A DNA stretch of 64,000 bases from Actinomycetota bacterium (GCA_018830645.1 JAHJSA010000013.1:124001-188000); one strand, 5' to 3'; shown: positions 14,309-23,753, counted from the first letter of the stretch. Notes: a model not told the origin generated them from the letters alone. Numbers and translations: made by a program.

Positions 14309-15718
14309 CTAGCGGCTTCTCCGCTCGAAGATGTGCGGCTGTCCGTCGTCGTCGACGTATGCCATGTGGCGCGTGGCCACAGATATGGCGCTACCGAACC
14401 AGGGTGGTGTGGTCTGCTGTCCCACCACCTGCTCGGAGCCGTCGGCCAACCCGAGGGTGACGATGTCCCACGCGGAGGTGTCGGTGCGCGTCGAGGGCCG
14501 CAGGTACGTAACGTACGACTCGGCGAGCGCGGGCCAGTCGCCCTCGGCATCGAGGAGGCGCACCTCGTCGGTCTCCAGGTCGCGCAGGTAGAGACCGTCG
14601 CCGTCCCAATAGGCGACGTGCGCGCCGGCCACCGAAGGTCGCCAGGCATCCAGGCCCAAGTACGTCTCTTCGCCTGAGCGGAGGTCCCGGACGTACGATC
14701 CGTATGCGGCACCGCTGCGCTCATCGTGGTTCTCCCACGCGAGGTGGGTGGGGGAGAGGTCGTATATCCACGTCGAGTCCCCCAGGACGAATCCTGTGGG
14801 CGCAGGCACGAGGAGTTCTGCCTTACCTTTGGGGCGACCGGTTGGATTGACGCGGATCCCGTAGATGGGGAACTCCCAGATCTCGTCGGGCGCGTACGTG
14901 GAGGGGCGCGCTTGGGTCCAGGTGAGGCGACTTCCGGCCACGAGTGGGAATCCGGGCGAATGCTCCGTGCCGACGAGTTCAACGCGTGGGCCCGAGGGGA
15001 GGCGGTACGCGAAGACGGCCTGCTCCGCCCACTCTTCGACCGTGGCGCTATACGTTCCCTCCCACCAGACCAGCTGATCTCCATCGATATCGGCCGAGCC
15101 GACTGTCTCCAGTTGGGTGGGGATCTTCTGAAGTCGATTGCTCGCGAACTCAAGCGCGAAGAGGGCACCTTCCTTCTGGAAGATAGCGGCGTTGTCAGAG
15201 ACCGCGACGAAGTAGGCGTCTCCAGGAGGGGTGGCCACGGTCATCTCGACCCATTCGCCCCCCGCGTAGTCGTCGCCGGAGGTGGCACGCGTGGTGGGTG
15301 TCGTGGCGGACGTGGTGCTCTCGGTGGTCGTGGAAGGTGGTTCCGCCGGCGCGGTAACATCGGTGGCCGTGGGTCCGCCGCCCCCGCTGTCGCGTCCCAT
15401 CATCAGCACCGCCACAGCTGCCGAGGCGAGCGGGAGCAGCACGATCAGCCCGATGATCACGCCGATCAGAAGGCCTCGGCCGCCGCCTCGGGGAGGAGGA
15501 GACGCCGTCGCGTGTGGGGGCTCAGGTGAATAGGGAGGAGTGTACTGAGGCTGCTCCGCCGGCGGCGTGGCAGGGGGCTGTTCGGCGGCAGGGGGCTGTT
15601 GGGCCTCGGTGGGCCACGTCCCGTCGCTTCCAGCTTCGGCGGGTGCGAACCGCCAACCGCAGTGCCGGCAGAACGACGCAGTGTCTGAGACTTCACGGGT
15701 GCAGCTCGGGCATTGCAT
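14309..15718 (-). CDS. membrane-anchored zinc-ribbon protein with extracytoplasmic beta-propeller-like domain
   Basis: I do not recognise a named family for the whole protein. The first 23 residues form a zinc ribbon with CPSC and CRHC. A Pro/Gln/Glu-rich linker leads to one hydrophobic segment of about 26 residues near 85-110, then a Ser/Thr-rich stretch, then about 300 residues with repeated Trp/Asp-containing units such as GDQLVWWEG, SRLTWTQA and AHVAYWDGD, which resemble TolB/WD-type blades. The ribbon should face the cytosol and the propeller the outside. ATG 15718 is preferred because GGGAGG lies 9 bp before it. Such ribbon-plus-membrane layouts are common in actinobacteria, usually without known function. 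Confidence 0.75.
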   Translation of the reverse strand: MQCPSCTREVSDTASFCRHCGWRFAPAEAGSDGTWPTEAQQPPAAEQPPATPPAEQPQYTPPYSPEPPHATASPPPRGGGRGLLIGVIIGLIVLLPLASAAVAVLMMGRDSGGGGPTATDVTAPAEPPSTTTESTTSATTPTTRATSGDDYAGGEWVEMTVATPPGDAYFVAVSDNAAIFQKEGALFALEFASNRLQKIPTQLETVGSADIDGDQLVWWEGTYSATVEEWAEQAVFAYRLPSGPRVELVGTEHSPGFPLVAGSRLTWTQARPSTYAPDEIWEFPIYGIRVNPTGRPKGKAELLVPAPTGFVLGDSTWIYDLSPTHLAWENHDERSGAAYGSYVRDLRSGEETYLGLDAWRPSVAGAHVAYWDGDGLYLRDLETDEVRLLDAEGDWPALAESYVTYLRPSTRTDTSAWDIVTLGLADGSEQVVGQQTTPPWFGSAISVATRHMAYVDDDGQPHIFERRSR

Positions 15719-15934
15719 CGTTCGCACCTCCCTGATGTGACAGCTATCCGTCCGCGGCGCCCTTCGAGGGGCGCAGCCCTGCGACTCTCGGTGATCGCCA
15801 ATCAGCTTGGTCTACCCGCGCGCGAGCGCGGCCATGCGTGAAGCAGGTGATCGGCAGCAGACCAAGTCACTTCCCCGGCTCAGGTAGGCCGACCGTGCGT
15901 CGTCGGCCGAGGCCGCTGCGATAGTCCGGCTGAT
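15719..15934. other. intergenic stretch without recognised features
   Basis: Between the two minus-strand membrane protein genes I see the ribosome binding site of the zinc-ribbon gene and no convincing further gene, repeat or terminator. Confidence 0.5.
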
Positions 15935-16315
15935 CTAGTAGCGCCGGAGGGCCAGCAGCCCGCCGAGTCCGAGGAGCCAGAGATCCATGATCGTGGTGGT
16001 CAGCCGGTCGCTCGGGGTGCGGTCGAAGCCGATGCTCACCTCGAAACCGAAGTCGTAGAGGGCGAGGAAGACCAGGGCGCCGGCCGCGAGGAGCGACAGC
16101 GTCCGCCCGCTCGGCTTCTCCCTGAGCAGCTGGATGGCGGCACCCAGCAGGACGCCCGCTAAGACGATGTCGGGCGCCACGAAGGCGTGCTCATGCGCGA
16201 GGAACCACGATGATCCGTCGGGGGAGGACATCGCCCCCGCGAAGAAGAGCACCCAGAACCCCAGGATCCCTGCCGCAGTGGCCAGTTCGAGATACGCGAC
16301 TGCTCTCGTATGCAT
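15935..16315 (-). CDS. small four-helix membrane protein, unknown function
   Basis: The 126-residue protein is mostly hydrophobic, with about four predicted membrane segments (about 5-28, 48-65, 73-90 and 108-124) and a short charged C-terminus LRRY. ATG 16315 follows GGGGGTGAAGG. I recognise no family; the plan resembles small DoxX-like or DUF membrane proteins. It appears to be a single-gene unit diverging from the subtilase. Confidence 0.65.
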   Translation of the reverse strand: MHTRAVAYLELATAAGILGFWVLFFAGAMSSPDGSSWFLAHEHAFVAPDIVLAGVLLGAAIQLLREKPSGRTLSLLAAGALVFLALYDFGFEVSIGFDRTPSDRLTTTIMDLWLLGLGGLLALRRY

Positions 16316-16534
16316 GGCCTTCACCCCCGTCCCCCGCCGGCATCGCTCGATCGCGAACCATCCTAGCCGAGAGGGAGGTGGCACCACAAGCTGACGGTCC
16401 GCGGGGGTAGGCGCTCGTATCCGTCGGGGCGCCGTAGGCCGCGCCCCCGTATGGGCCGGTGCTGTCGTCTACTGTTTGAACGGGGGGGCGGATGGGAACA
16501 CGATCCGATATCATTTGTCACATTGAGGTGGGTG

Positions 16535-16562
16535 AGCTGCGTGCGGGCAGCTGCGTGCGGGC
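16535..16562 (+). repeat. perfect 14-bp tandem duplication upstream of the subtilase gene
   Basis: AGCTGCGTGCGGGC occurs twice head to tail, 55 bp before the subtilase start. It lies in the 5' untranslated or promoter region. Confidence 0.8.
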
Positions 16563-16616
16563 GCCGGGCGCTCGTGCTTCTGAGCCCGTCCGCTTGGAAG
16601 GATGGAGGTGCTCGAG

Positions 16617-17972
16617 ATGTTCCGTTCCGAGCCTCGACCGGGTCCGCGACGCGATTGGATTCCGTGGCGGCTGTCGTCCCGTTCCGTGTTGTCCGCACCT
16701 CGTGCGCTCTTGGTCGCCCTCTCTTTGATCCTGGTCTTCGGCGTGGCGGCCGCTGTGGGTCTGGCGGCGCCGCCATTGTCCGGACCCGGCGGTACCGATC
16801 ATTCGGGGCAAGTACGGGTCATTGTTGCCTTCGACGACTCCACGTTCGGGAGCCCTAGGATGGATCGGGAACTTGCGGCGATCGGCGCCGGTGTACTCAA
16901 GCAGATAGCGGGGGCGCGGGTGGCGGTAGTGACCCTTCCCTCGCGGGCCGCCGCCGCGGCGCTCGCCGCGAGAGCGGGTGTGAAGCGCGTAGAGGTCGAT
17001 AGCAGAGTCCGTGCGACAGCCAAGCCGGACCGTTCGGGCAAACCCACCACCACTACCGTGCCACCTCAGGCGCAGACGGTGCCTTGGGGCGTGACGCGCG
17101 TGGGCGCGCCGGGAGTGTGGGCCGCGGTGTTCGCGGCACCGGCAGGCGCTCGCGGCGACGGCGTGAACGTGGCCGTCATCGACACGGGGATCGACCTCGA
17201 CCATCCTGATCTTGCGGTCAACATCGAAGGCGGATACATGGCGATTGCAGCCACCGGCAAGTATCGCAAGAACCGCTCCTACGACGACGACAACGGTCAC
17301 GGCTCGCACGTGGCCGGCATCGTGGCGGCTGCCGACAACGTTCAGGGTGTCGTCGGGGTGGCTCCCGGGGCCGACCTCTACGCCGTGAAGGCGCTCGACA
17401 ATAACGGTTCCGGCTGGACCAGCGACATCGTAGATGCGGTCTATTGGGCCATCGGCACCCATGCCGACCGCGATTCCGCGGGCAGCCTCACCCCCGGCAA
17501 CGACATTCAGGTGATCAACATGAGCCTGGGATCGGACTACACGTCCGCTACTCTCGCGCAGGCTGTGAAAGACGCGTTCGCGGCCGGGATCCTCGTGGTG
17601 GCGGCGGCAGGTAATGACGGCGGGGCGGTGGACTACCCGAGCGCGTACCCCGAGGCGCTGGCAGTCGCGGCGACAGACGCTTCCGACACGGTTCCCTGGT
17701 GGTCGAGTCGCGGTCCCGAGGTGGACCTGGCGGCGCCGGGTGTCGGCGTGTACTCCACCTACAGGGGTGGCGCCTACGATAGCCTGAGCGGCACGTCGAT
17801 GGCCGCGCCGCACGTGAGCGGTTCCGTCGCCTTGGTCTGGGGAGCCAATCCAGGATGGTCGGCCTCCGCCGTGCGCGCAGCGCTGGAGAACTCCGCGCTG
17901 CCCCTAGGCGCCGTGCCGAACGACCTCACGGGCCACGGTCTGGTCAGGCCCGACCTGGCGCTCGGGCTGTAG
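16617..17972 (+). CDS. secreted subtilisin-like serine protease (S8 family)
   Basis: The 451-residue precursor has one hydrophobic signal or anchor segment at about 30-52, an inhibitor-I9-like propeptide (about 66-135), then the S8 catalytic domain. Catalytic residues are Asp189 (VIDTGID), His228 (NGHGSHVAG) and Ser394 (GTSMAAPHVSG), with the oxyanion Asn333 (AAGND). ATG 16617 is preferred over ATG 16602 because GGAGGTG sits 6 bp before it, overlapping the upstream ATG. No cell-wall anchor or extra C-terminal domain is present, so the mature protease should be released or loosely attached. It converges on the trp operon end with only 17 bp between. Confidence 0.93.
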   Translation: MFRSEPRPGPRRDWIPWRLSSRSVLSAPRALLVALSLILVFGVAAAVGLAAPPLSGPGGTDHSGQVRVIVAFDDSTFGSPRMDRELAAIGAGVLKQIAGARVAVVTLPSRAAAAALAARAGVKRVEVDSRVRATAKPDRSGKPTTTTVPPQAQTVPWGVTRVGAPGVWAAVFAAPAGARGDGVNVAVIDTGIDLDHPDLAVNIEGGYMAIAATGKYRKNRSYDDDNGHGSHVAGIVAAADNVQGVVGVAPGADLYAVKALDNNGSGWTSDIVDAVYWAIGTHADRDSAGSLTPGNDIQVINMSLGSDYTSATLAQAVKDAFAAGILVVAAAGNDGGAVDYPSAYPEALAVAATDASDTVPWWSSRGPEVDLAAPGVGVYSTYRGGAYDSLSGTSMAAPHVSGSVALVWGANPGWSASAVRAALENSALPLGAVPNDLTGHGLVRPDLALGL

Positions 17973-17989
17973 GTGGTCGGAGCGGCGGG

Positions 17990-19561
17990 CTAGGATGTCG
18001 CCCGCCTGATCTCGCGGAGGAAGTCCCCGACGGCGGGGACGGCAGACGCTCCGCGGTTCTCGTCTATGCGTTCGAGGACCGCGGTCCCGACTATCACTCC
18101 ATCCGCTACGGCGGCGACCTTTCGCGCCGTGTCTGGCCCGGTGACGCCGAAGCCCACGAGTGCGGGAAGGTCGCTGTGGCGTCGGACCCGCTCGACGATC
18201 TTCTCGGCCGTCGAAGCCGAGGCCGTATCTCCGCCGGTGCCGCCCTCGACGGACACGCAGTAGACGAAACCACGTGCCCCTCGGAGGAGGGTCCGGTACC
18301 GCCGCTGAGAGGTGGTGGGGCCTACGAGGACCACGGTCTCCAATGTGCAGTCGCGTAGGTGGGATGGGCGGGCGTTCGCGTCCGGTCTCTCGGGGTCGAC
18401 GATCAGAAGGCCGTCGACCCCACTCCCGGCGGCCTCGGTCGCCAGTCTCGCCCCGGCGGCCCGGGCGAAATGGTCCGTGTACGCCATGAGTGCGACGGGG
18501 ACTGTGAGCCCCCGGCTCCTCGCCAGGGCGATATCCGCGAGGACGTCGTATGGGGTGGTCCCTCGGGCGAGGGTCTCCCGGACTGCGCGACGTATGACGG
18601 GTCCGTCCAAGACCTGGTCCGGAGAGGGCAACCCGACCTCGATCGCCTCGACGCCCGTTCTTTGGGTCTCAAGGAGCAATTCGCCGAAGGTCTCGCGGTC
18701 GGGGTATCCGCCCACGAAAAAGGGGACGACAGACTTCCCTCCCCCCGCGCGGCGGGCGCGCAGAGCCGCTTCGAGTCGACCGAAGGCTCCACCGGCCCGC
18801 TCGGCCACGTCGGCCACGAAGACCCGACCCCATTCCTCAGAGGCGTGAACCGGTTCCCCGCCTGGGCACGTCGCGGCAGCTTCGCCCAGTGGTGGGGCTG
18901 CTGGTTCTTCGAGTTCGGCCCCGGCTCTCTTCGCCTGCCCGATGAACGACCGCAGCTTGTCGGGGTCCTTGCGACCAGGCCGGCTTTCGGTGCCCGATGC
19001 CACGTCGACCGCCCAGGGGCGGGCCACCCGCACCGCTTGGGCGACGTTTTCGGGCCGGAGGCCGCCGCTCAAGACGATCCGCGCGAATCGGCGTGCCGAG
19101 GCGGCCCAAGCCCAGTCGAAGGTGGTGCCGGTTCCGCCCGTGACAGTGCGCCGTCGACCGTCCTCCGCCGATTCCACGACGGCCGAATCGAGGAGGACTA
19201 CGCCGAGCGAGCGATATCCCGCAAGCGAACGGAGGTCGTCGGGGCCGAGTAGCCCCACTGCCTTGAGAACGGGGAGGGCCAGGCCCTCCATGTAGGCGGC
19301 ATTCTCCGCCCCGTGGAGTTGTGCAACGTCGAGGCCGCAGTGGAGCATGGTGCCGCGGACCACCTCGAGAGGCTGGTCCTGGAAGACCCCCACTGTGGTC
19401 ACCGTGGAGGGGAGTTCCGCGACGATGCGCGCGACCATGGCGGGGTCGGCCTTCCTTCGACTGCGCAGGGCGAACACGAAACCCAGCGCGTCCGCTCCGG
19501 CCTCCACCGCCCTCAGGGCGTCGTCTCGCCGGGTCAGGCCGCAGATCTTGACCCGGGTCAC
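17990..19561 (-). CDS. fusion of phosphoribosylanthranilate isomerase (TrpF) and tryptophan synthase alpha chain (TrpA)
   Basis: One 523-residue frame carries two trp enzymes. Residues 1-208 are TrpF: Cys7 in KICGLT, Asp125 in LLDSAV, LSGGLRPENV near 164 and ESRPGRKD near 192. A linker of about 45 residues rich in Ala, Glu and Pro leads to TrpA (about 262-523) with catalytic Glu308 and Asp319 (EVGLPSPDQVLDGP) and phosphate-site GFGVTGPDTA. The trpB gene that normally lies between trpF and trpA is absent. The GTG start overlaps the trpC stop by GTGA, so it is the last gene of the trp operon. TrpA needs a TrpB partner, which must be encoded elsewhere. Confidence 0.92.
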   Translation of the reverse strand: MTRVKICGLTRRDDALRAVEAGADALGFVFALRSRRKADPAMVARIVAELPSTVTTVGVFQDQPLEVVRGTMLHCGLDVAQLHGAENAAYMEGLALPVLKAVGLLGPDDLRSLAGYRSLGVVLLDSAVVESAEDGRRRTVTGGTGTTFDWAWAASARRFARIVLSGGLRPENVAQAVRVARPWAVDVASGTESRPGRKDPDKLRSFIGQAKRAGAELEEPAAPPLGEAAATCPGGEPVHASEEWGRVFVADVAERAGGAFGRLEAALRARRAGGGKSVVPFFVGGYPDRETFGELLLETQRTGVEAIEVGLPSPDQVLDGPVIRRAVRETLARGTTPYDVLADIALARSRGLTVPVALMAYTDHFARAAGARLATEAAGSGVDGLLIVDPERPDANARPSHLRDCTLETVVLVGPTTSQRRYRTLLRGARGFVYCVSVEGGTGGDTASASTAEKIVERVRRHSDLPALVGFGVTGPDTARKVAAVADGVIVGTAVLERIDENRGASAVPAVGDFLREIRRATS

Positions 19562-20439
19562 GTGGCGCTCCCGCCGGACACTGCCCGATACGGTGATGGT
19601 GGGGCGGTCCGTCCACGGTTCGGGGCATCAACGCGAACGAGCCCGCGCAGGGCGTCTTCCGGATCGGATGCGGTCACCAGAGCCTCGCCGACGAGGAAGG
19701 CGCGGGCGCCGTGGCGGGCGAGATCGTCAAGGTCCGCTGCACTCTTGAGACCGCTCTCCGCCACCGAGAGGACCTCGGTGGGGATGCGAGGCAGCAGACT
19801 CCTGCAGACATCGAGATCGACGCGCAGCGTGTGCAGATCTCTGTTGTTGACGCCTACGAGCCTGGACCCGGCAGCGAGCGCGATGTCGAGTTCGGCGCCT
19901 GTGTGCACCTCGACAAGGGGTTCCAAGCCGGCGCGACGCGCCAGCGTGATGAAGCGTTCGGTCTCCCGACCGAGCACCGCGACCATGAGCAGCACCAGAT
20001 CGGCGCCGGCGGCGCGGGCTCGGAGTATCTGATACGGGTCCACCACGAAGTCCTTGCAGAGGACCGGTAGGTGCACCGCCCGCCTGACAGCGGCCAGGTC
20101 TTCGAACGATCCGCCGAAGTAGTCGGGTTCGGTGAGCACCGAGATGGCGCAGGCTCCGGCCAGCTCGTATGCGAGTGCCAGCGACACCGGATCGAGACCG
20201 GGGCGCAGATCGCCCCGTGAAGGGCTGCGCCGCTTGACCTCGGCGATCACCGCCCGGCCTCGGGGAGGTTGCGACGGGTCGGTCGTGTCGACGGGAGCAT
20301 CTGGGTCGAGCCTACCGAGGAAGTGCGCAGCCCGCCCTGCGGCGTGAGGCGCGGGCGGCCTCTCCGCGTGGGGGTCTCGGGCCTTGTCGAGATCCACCCG
20401 CCTGCGTCGGTCTCGCACGATCTCCTGAAGTGTGCTCAT
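19558..20439 (-). CDS. trpC: indole-3-glycerol phosphate synthase
   Basis: The 293-residue barrel enzyme shows the family's EVKRRSPSRGDL near 65-80, VLTEPDYFGG, LCKDFVVDPYQI, GVNNRDLHTL and VAESGL. It closes the indole ring of carboxyphenylamino-deoxyribulose phosphate. The start overlaps the trpD stop by ATGA and its own stop overlaps the next start by GTGA, so translation is coupled. At about 290 residues it is slightly longer than usual because of a C-terminal tail of about 25 residues. Confidence 0.94.
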   Translation of the reverse strand: MSTLQEIVRDRRRRVDLDKARDPHAERPPAPHAAGRAAHFLGRLDPDAPVDTTDPSQPPRGRAVIAEVKRRSPSRGDLRPGLDPVSLALAYELAGACAISVLTEPDYFGGSFEDLAAVRRAVHLPVLCKDFVVDPYQILRARAAGADLVLLMVAVLGRETERFITLARRAGLEPLVEVHTGAELDIALAAGSRLVGVNNRDLHTLRVDLDVCRSLLPRIPTEVLSVAESGLKSAADLDDLARHGARAFLVGEALVTASDPEDALRGLVRVDAPNRGRTAPPSPYRAVSGGSAT

Positions 20440-21470
20440 AGCGCGGCATCCACGAGTCCGGCCCGCTCCGTCGCCTCCACGAGACCTGTCAAGGCAGAGA
20501 GGGCGCGACCCGAATCGATCGAGTCGGCAGCCATCCCGGCGCCTTCGCGCATGTCTCGAGCCGCGCCGGATAAGCGGAGGGCGACCCCCGCGTTCAGCAG
20601 GACCACGTCCCGCGGCGGGCCGGGCTCCCCCGTTAGGATGCGCCTTACGATGGCGGCGTTGGCAGGCGCGTCGCCACCGCGGATGGACTCGAGCGGAGCG
20701 CGCGCGATGCCCGCCTCCTCGGGTGTGATCATGTACTCTGTGACCGCTCCGTCCCTCACCTCCGCGACGAGAGTCGGCCCAGCCAGGCTGACCTCATCGA
20801 GGCCCTCGCATCCGTGCACGACCATGGCCCGGGGGGTCCCCAGCCGAAGCAATGCCTCGGCCAGCAATCGGGTGTGGTCGGGGCGAGAGACTCCCACTAC
20901 CTGATGGACCACGCCGGCAGGGTTTGTCAGCGGCCCGAGCAGGTTGAACACGGTACGGATTCCCAGGTCGCGGCGGATGGGTGCGACGTGACGCATGGCC
21001 GAATGCAGGAGCGGCGCGTACAGGAACCCCACTCCGATCTCCTCGACGCAGGTGCACACCGTGTCGGGGTGCACCTCTATGCGGACGCCGAGCGCCTCCA
21101 ACACGTCTGCGCTGCCACAACAACTGGACACGGCTCGGTTACCGTGTTTCGCCACGTGCCTGCCCGCACCGGCCAGCACGAAGGCGCTCGCCGTGGAGAT
21201 GTTGAAGGTGTGGGAGGCATCTCCACCTGTGCCGCAGGTGTCCACCAGATCGGCCACCCGAGGGCGGATCGCGGTGGCGTGACGGCGCATGACCCGTGCC
21301 GCCCCCACGATCTCGTCGACGGTCTCTCCCTTGAGCCGCATGGCGGCGAGGAAGGCTCCCACCTGCCCTTCTGAAGCACGCCCGCACATGATGTGCTCCA
21401 TGGCTTCCATGACGTCGACCTCGGTGAGATCGATGCCCTCGGCCAACTTGGCGATCAGCGGCTTGAGCAT
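20436..21470 (-). CDS. trpD: anthranilate phosphoribosyltransferase
   Basis: The 344-residue protein has the PRPP-binding CGTGGDASHTFN near 80-91, KHGNRAVSS near 107-115 and RTVFNLLGPLTNPA near 163-176. It joins anthranilate to phosphoribosyl pyrophosphate. Its start lies inside the end of trpG (16-bp overlap) and its stop overlaps trpC. It is separate from the TrpG glutaminase, unlike the enteric TrpGD fusion. Confidence 0.94.
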   Translation of the reverse strand: MLKPLIAKLAEGIDLTEVDVMEAMEHIMCGRASEGQVGAFLAAMRLKGETVDEIVGAARVMRRHATAIRPRVADLVDTCGTGGDASHTFNISTASAFVLAGAGRHVAKHGNRAVSSCCGSADVLEALGVRIEVHPDTVCTCVEEIGVGFLYAPLLHSAMRHVAPIRRDLGIRTVFNLLGPLTNPAGVVHQVVGVSRPDHTRLLAEALLRLGTPRAMVVHGCEGLDEVSLAGPTLVAEVRDGAVTEYMITPEEAGIARAPLESIRGGDAPANAAIVRRILTGEPGPPRDVVLLNAGVALRLSGAARDMREGAGMAADSIDSGRALSALTGLVEATERAGLVDAAL

Positions 21471-22147
21471 GACGCCTCCTCTGCGTGCGCTCGCTCCGGG
21501 TGGGGCGAGTGGGTGGTGATGTCCTTGGGCGACGAACCGACCGTTCGTTCCAAGGCCGGGGCGGTGGTGATATCCAAGAAGTTCCGCAGCACGTCCATGC
21601 CTGCGAGCGTCAGGATGGATTCAGGGTGATACTGGAGCCCGTAGAGACCTCGGTCGTCGTCTGCGATGGCCATGACCGCGCCGTCGTCGCGGGCGCGGGC
21701 CGTGACCCGGAAGCCGGCCGGAAGGGTGTCCTCGCGCACGACGAGCGAGTGGTAGCGAGTGGCTGGGAAACCTTGCGGTATCCCGGAGTGGAGTCCCGCA
21801 CCGTCGTGCTGCACCGACGAGGTCTTGCCGTGCATGATGCGGCATGCTCTGACCACGTCGCCGCCGAAAGCGTGGGCCAGACACTGGTGTCCAAGGCAGA
21901 CGCCGAGCACCGGGATCCGTCTTGAGAGGCGGCGGACGAGGTCGGCGCAGATGCCGGCACTGGAGGGATGGCCCGGCCCGGGCGAGATGACCACCCTTCG
22001 CGGACGCATCGTCTCCACATCTTCGACTGTGATCTGGTCGTTCCTGATCACGGTCACGTCCTGTCCCAACATCCAGAAGCACTGGGCCAGGTTGTGCGTG
22101 AACGAGTCATAGTTGTCGATGAGCAGGAGCGGGGGAGGCGTGCTCAT
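21455..22147 (-). CDS. trpG: anthranilate synthase glutamine amidotransferase subunit
   Basis: The 230-residue class I amidotransferase has IDNYDSFTHNL at the start, nucleophile Cys in GVCLGHQ near residue 80, and the His-Glu pair in YHPES near 173. The tail after about 195 is longer than usual, rich in charged residues, and overlaps trpD. It supplies ammonia to TrpE. ATG 22147 overlaps the trpE stop by ATGA. Confidence 0.93.
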   Translation of the reverse strand: MSTPPPLLLIDNYDSFTHNLAQCFWMLGQDVTVIRNDQITVEDVETMRPRRVVISPGPGHPSSAGICADLVRRLSRRIPVLGVCLGHQCLAHAFGGDVVRACRIMHGKTSSVQHDGAGLHSGIPQGFPATRYHSLVVREDTLPAGFRVTARARDDGAVMAIADDDRGLYGLQYHPESILTLAGMDVLRNFLDITTAPALERTVGSSPKDITTHSPHPERAHAEEASCSSR

Positions 22148-23688
22148 GGGGCGACCTTCCTTGTCGGTCGGGGGTGAGGCGGCCGGGTGGTGTCGTACGC
22201 GCGCTCCGAGCGCTCGGAGGTGAGGCCGGAGCCACCGGAGGCCAGGATGAGGGCTTGGCGTAGTGCCTCCCCTTTGTGCAGTGTCTCCTCGTACTCGCGG
22301 GCGGCGATGGAGTCGGCTACGATCCCGGCCCCCGCCTGGTAGGTGACCATCCCTTCGGCGAACACCAGAGTGCGTATGGCGATGCAGGTATCGAGCGACC
22401 CGTCGAAACCCAGGTAGCCAACCGCGCCGGCGTACGGCCCGCGCTCGTGCGGCTCGAGGGAGGCGATGATCTCGAGCGCGCGCACTTTCGGGGCGCCGGA
22501 GACCGTGCCGGCGGGAAATGTCGCAGCCAGGACGTCCAGGGCGTCGGTGTGGGCGCGCAGCTTTGCGGAGACCGTGGAGGTCAAGTGCATGACGTGTGAG
22601 TAGCGCTCGACCTCGAATGATCGGTCGACGCTCACGCCGCCGGGCTCCGCGACCCTCCCCAGGTCGTTGCGTCCCAGATCGAGCAGCATGACGTGCTCCG
22701 CCCGCTCCTTGTCGTCGCAGACGAGCTCTTCCTCCAGCGCGAGGTCTTGCGCCGGTGTGGCGCCTCTCGGGCGCGTGCCGGCGATCGGCCTGACAAGCGC
22801 ACGTCCATCTTCCACCCGCACCATGACCTCGGGGCTGGCTCCGACCAAGGTCTCGTCGCCCAGGGCGAGGTGGAACAGGTAGGGGCTGGGGTTGAGCACC
22901 CTCAAGGCGCGGTAGACGGCGAAGGGATCGAGGTCGGTGGGCCCGGAGAACGATTGCGAGAGTACCACCTGCACGACCTCACCGGAGTGCACCGCTTCCT
23001 TGGCCGTCTCAACCATCGCTTCGAAGCGTCCGCGCGGGATGGTGGGGCGGATCACAGGGGGTCGGCCGAGCTGCGGGTCGCGCACGGATGGAGGCAGAGG
23101 ACGGGCCAGGCGTTCGAGTACGCGCTCGATCTGCTCTTGAGCGTCGTCGTATCCACCGGGCCCGTCACCCGCGTGCGCCGGCACTATCACGGTGAGCGAG
23201 GAGTCGAGGTTGTCGAAGGCGAGGATGGTCCGCGGAGCGAACATCCGGATGTCGGGGAGCGCAGAGGTAGCCGGCTGAGGTTCGGGCAGTCGTTCGAACA
23301 GTCGGGCGCAACCAAACCCGAGGTATCCGACCAGGCCCCCGTTCAAGCGGGGGAGACCGGGCAACGCGGGCATCTGGTGCTCGGCCGCGATGTGGCGCAA
23401 CGCCGCCATGGGGTCGTCGTATCGGCGGACCGCACCGTCCCCCGTGACAGTCAGTTCGCGACCCCGCGCCTCCACAGTCAGGAAGGGATCGCAGCCTACG
23501 AGGGAGTAGCGGGCCCAATGCGCGCCGCCCTCGACGCTCTCGAGTAGGAACGACCACGGGCCGGCGGCCACCTTGAGGTAGGCGCTCACCGGTGTCTCCG
23601 TGTCGGCCGACACTGTGCGGGTCACGGGTACCAGGGGGTAGTGGCGGGCGAGCCGGGCGAACCCCGGTCTGTCTGTGTGGTGGAACAT
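22144..23688 (-). CDS. trpE: anthranilate synthase component I
   Basis: The 514-residue chorismate-binding enzyme has the N-terminal regulatory domain (with LLESVEGG, where tryptophan normally binds) and catalytic motifs RPIAGTRPRG, LGRNDLGRV and FPAGTVSGAPK. It converts chorismate and ammonia to anthranilate, with TrpG. It is the first structural gene of the operon. GAGGAGG lies before ATG 23688, and the trpL attenuator region lies upstream. Confidence 0.94.
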   Translation of the reverse strand: MFHHTDRPGFARLARHYPLVPVTRTVSADTETPVSAYLKVAAGPWSFLLESVEGGAHWARYSLVGCDPFLTVEARGRELTVTGDGAVRRYDDPMAALRHIAAEHQMPALPGLPRLNGGLVGYLGFGCARLFERLPEPQPATSALPDIRMFAPRTILAFDNLDSSLTVIVPAHAGDGPGGYDDAQEQIERVLERLARPLPPSVRDPQLGRPPVIRPTIPRGRFEAMVETAKEAVHSGEVVQVVLSQSFSGPTDLDPFAVYRALRVLNPSPYLFHLALGDETLVGASPEVMVRVEDGRALVRPIAGTRPRGATPAQDLALEEELVCDDKERAEHVMLLDLGRNDLGRVAEPGGVSVDRSFEVERYSHVMHLTSTVSAKLRAHTDALDVLAATFPAGTVSGAPKVRALEIIASLEPHERGPYAGAVGYLGFDGSLDTCIAIRTLVFAEGMVTYQAGAGIVADSIAAREYEETLHKGEALRQALILASGGSGLTSERSERAYDTTRPPHPRPTRKVAP

Positions 23689-23721
23689 GTGCGTCCTCCT
23701 CTTGGCGCGGCCGCGGAATGC

Positions 23722-23753
23722 AGAAGAGCCGCGGAGTACTCCGCGGCTCTTCT
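23722..23753 (-). promoter_or_regulatory. trp leader hairpin B, perfect 14-bp stem
   Basis: AGAAGAGCCGCGGA and TCCGCGGCTCTTCT form a perfect stem around GTAC, 35 bp before trpE. No U-run follows in the trpE direction. It could shape ribosome access or serve as a second attenuation element. Confidence 0.55.
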
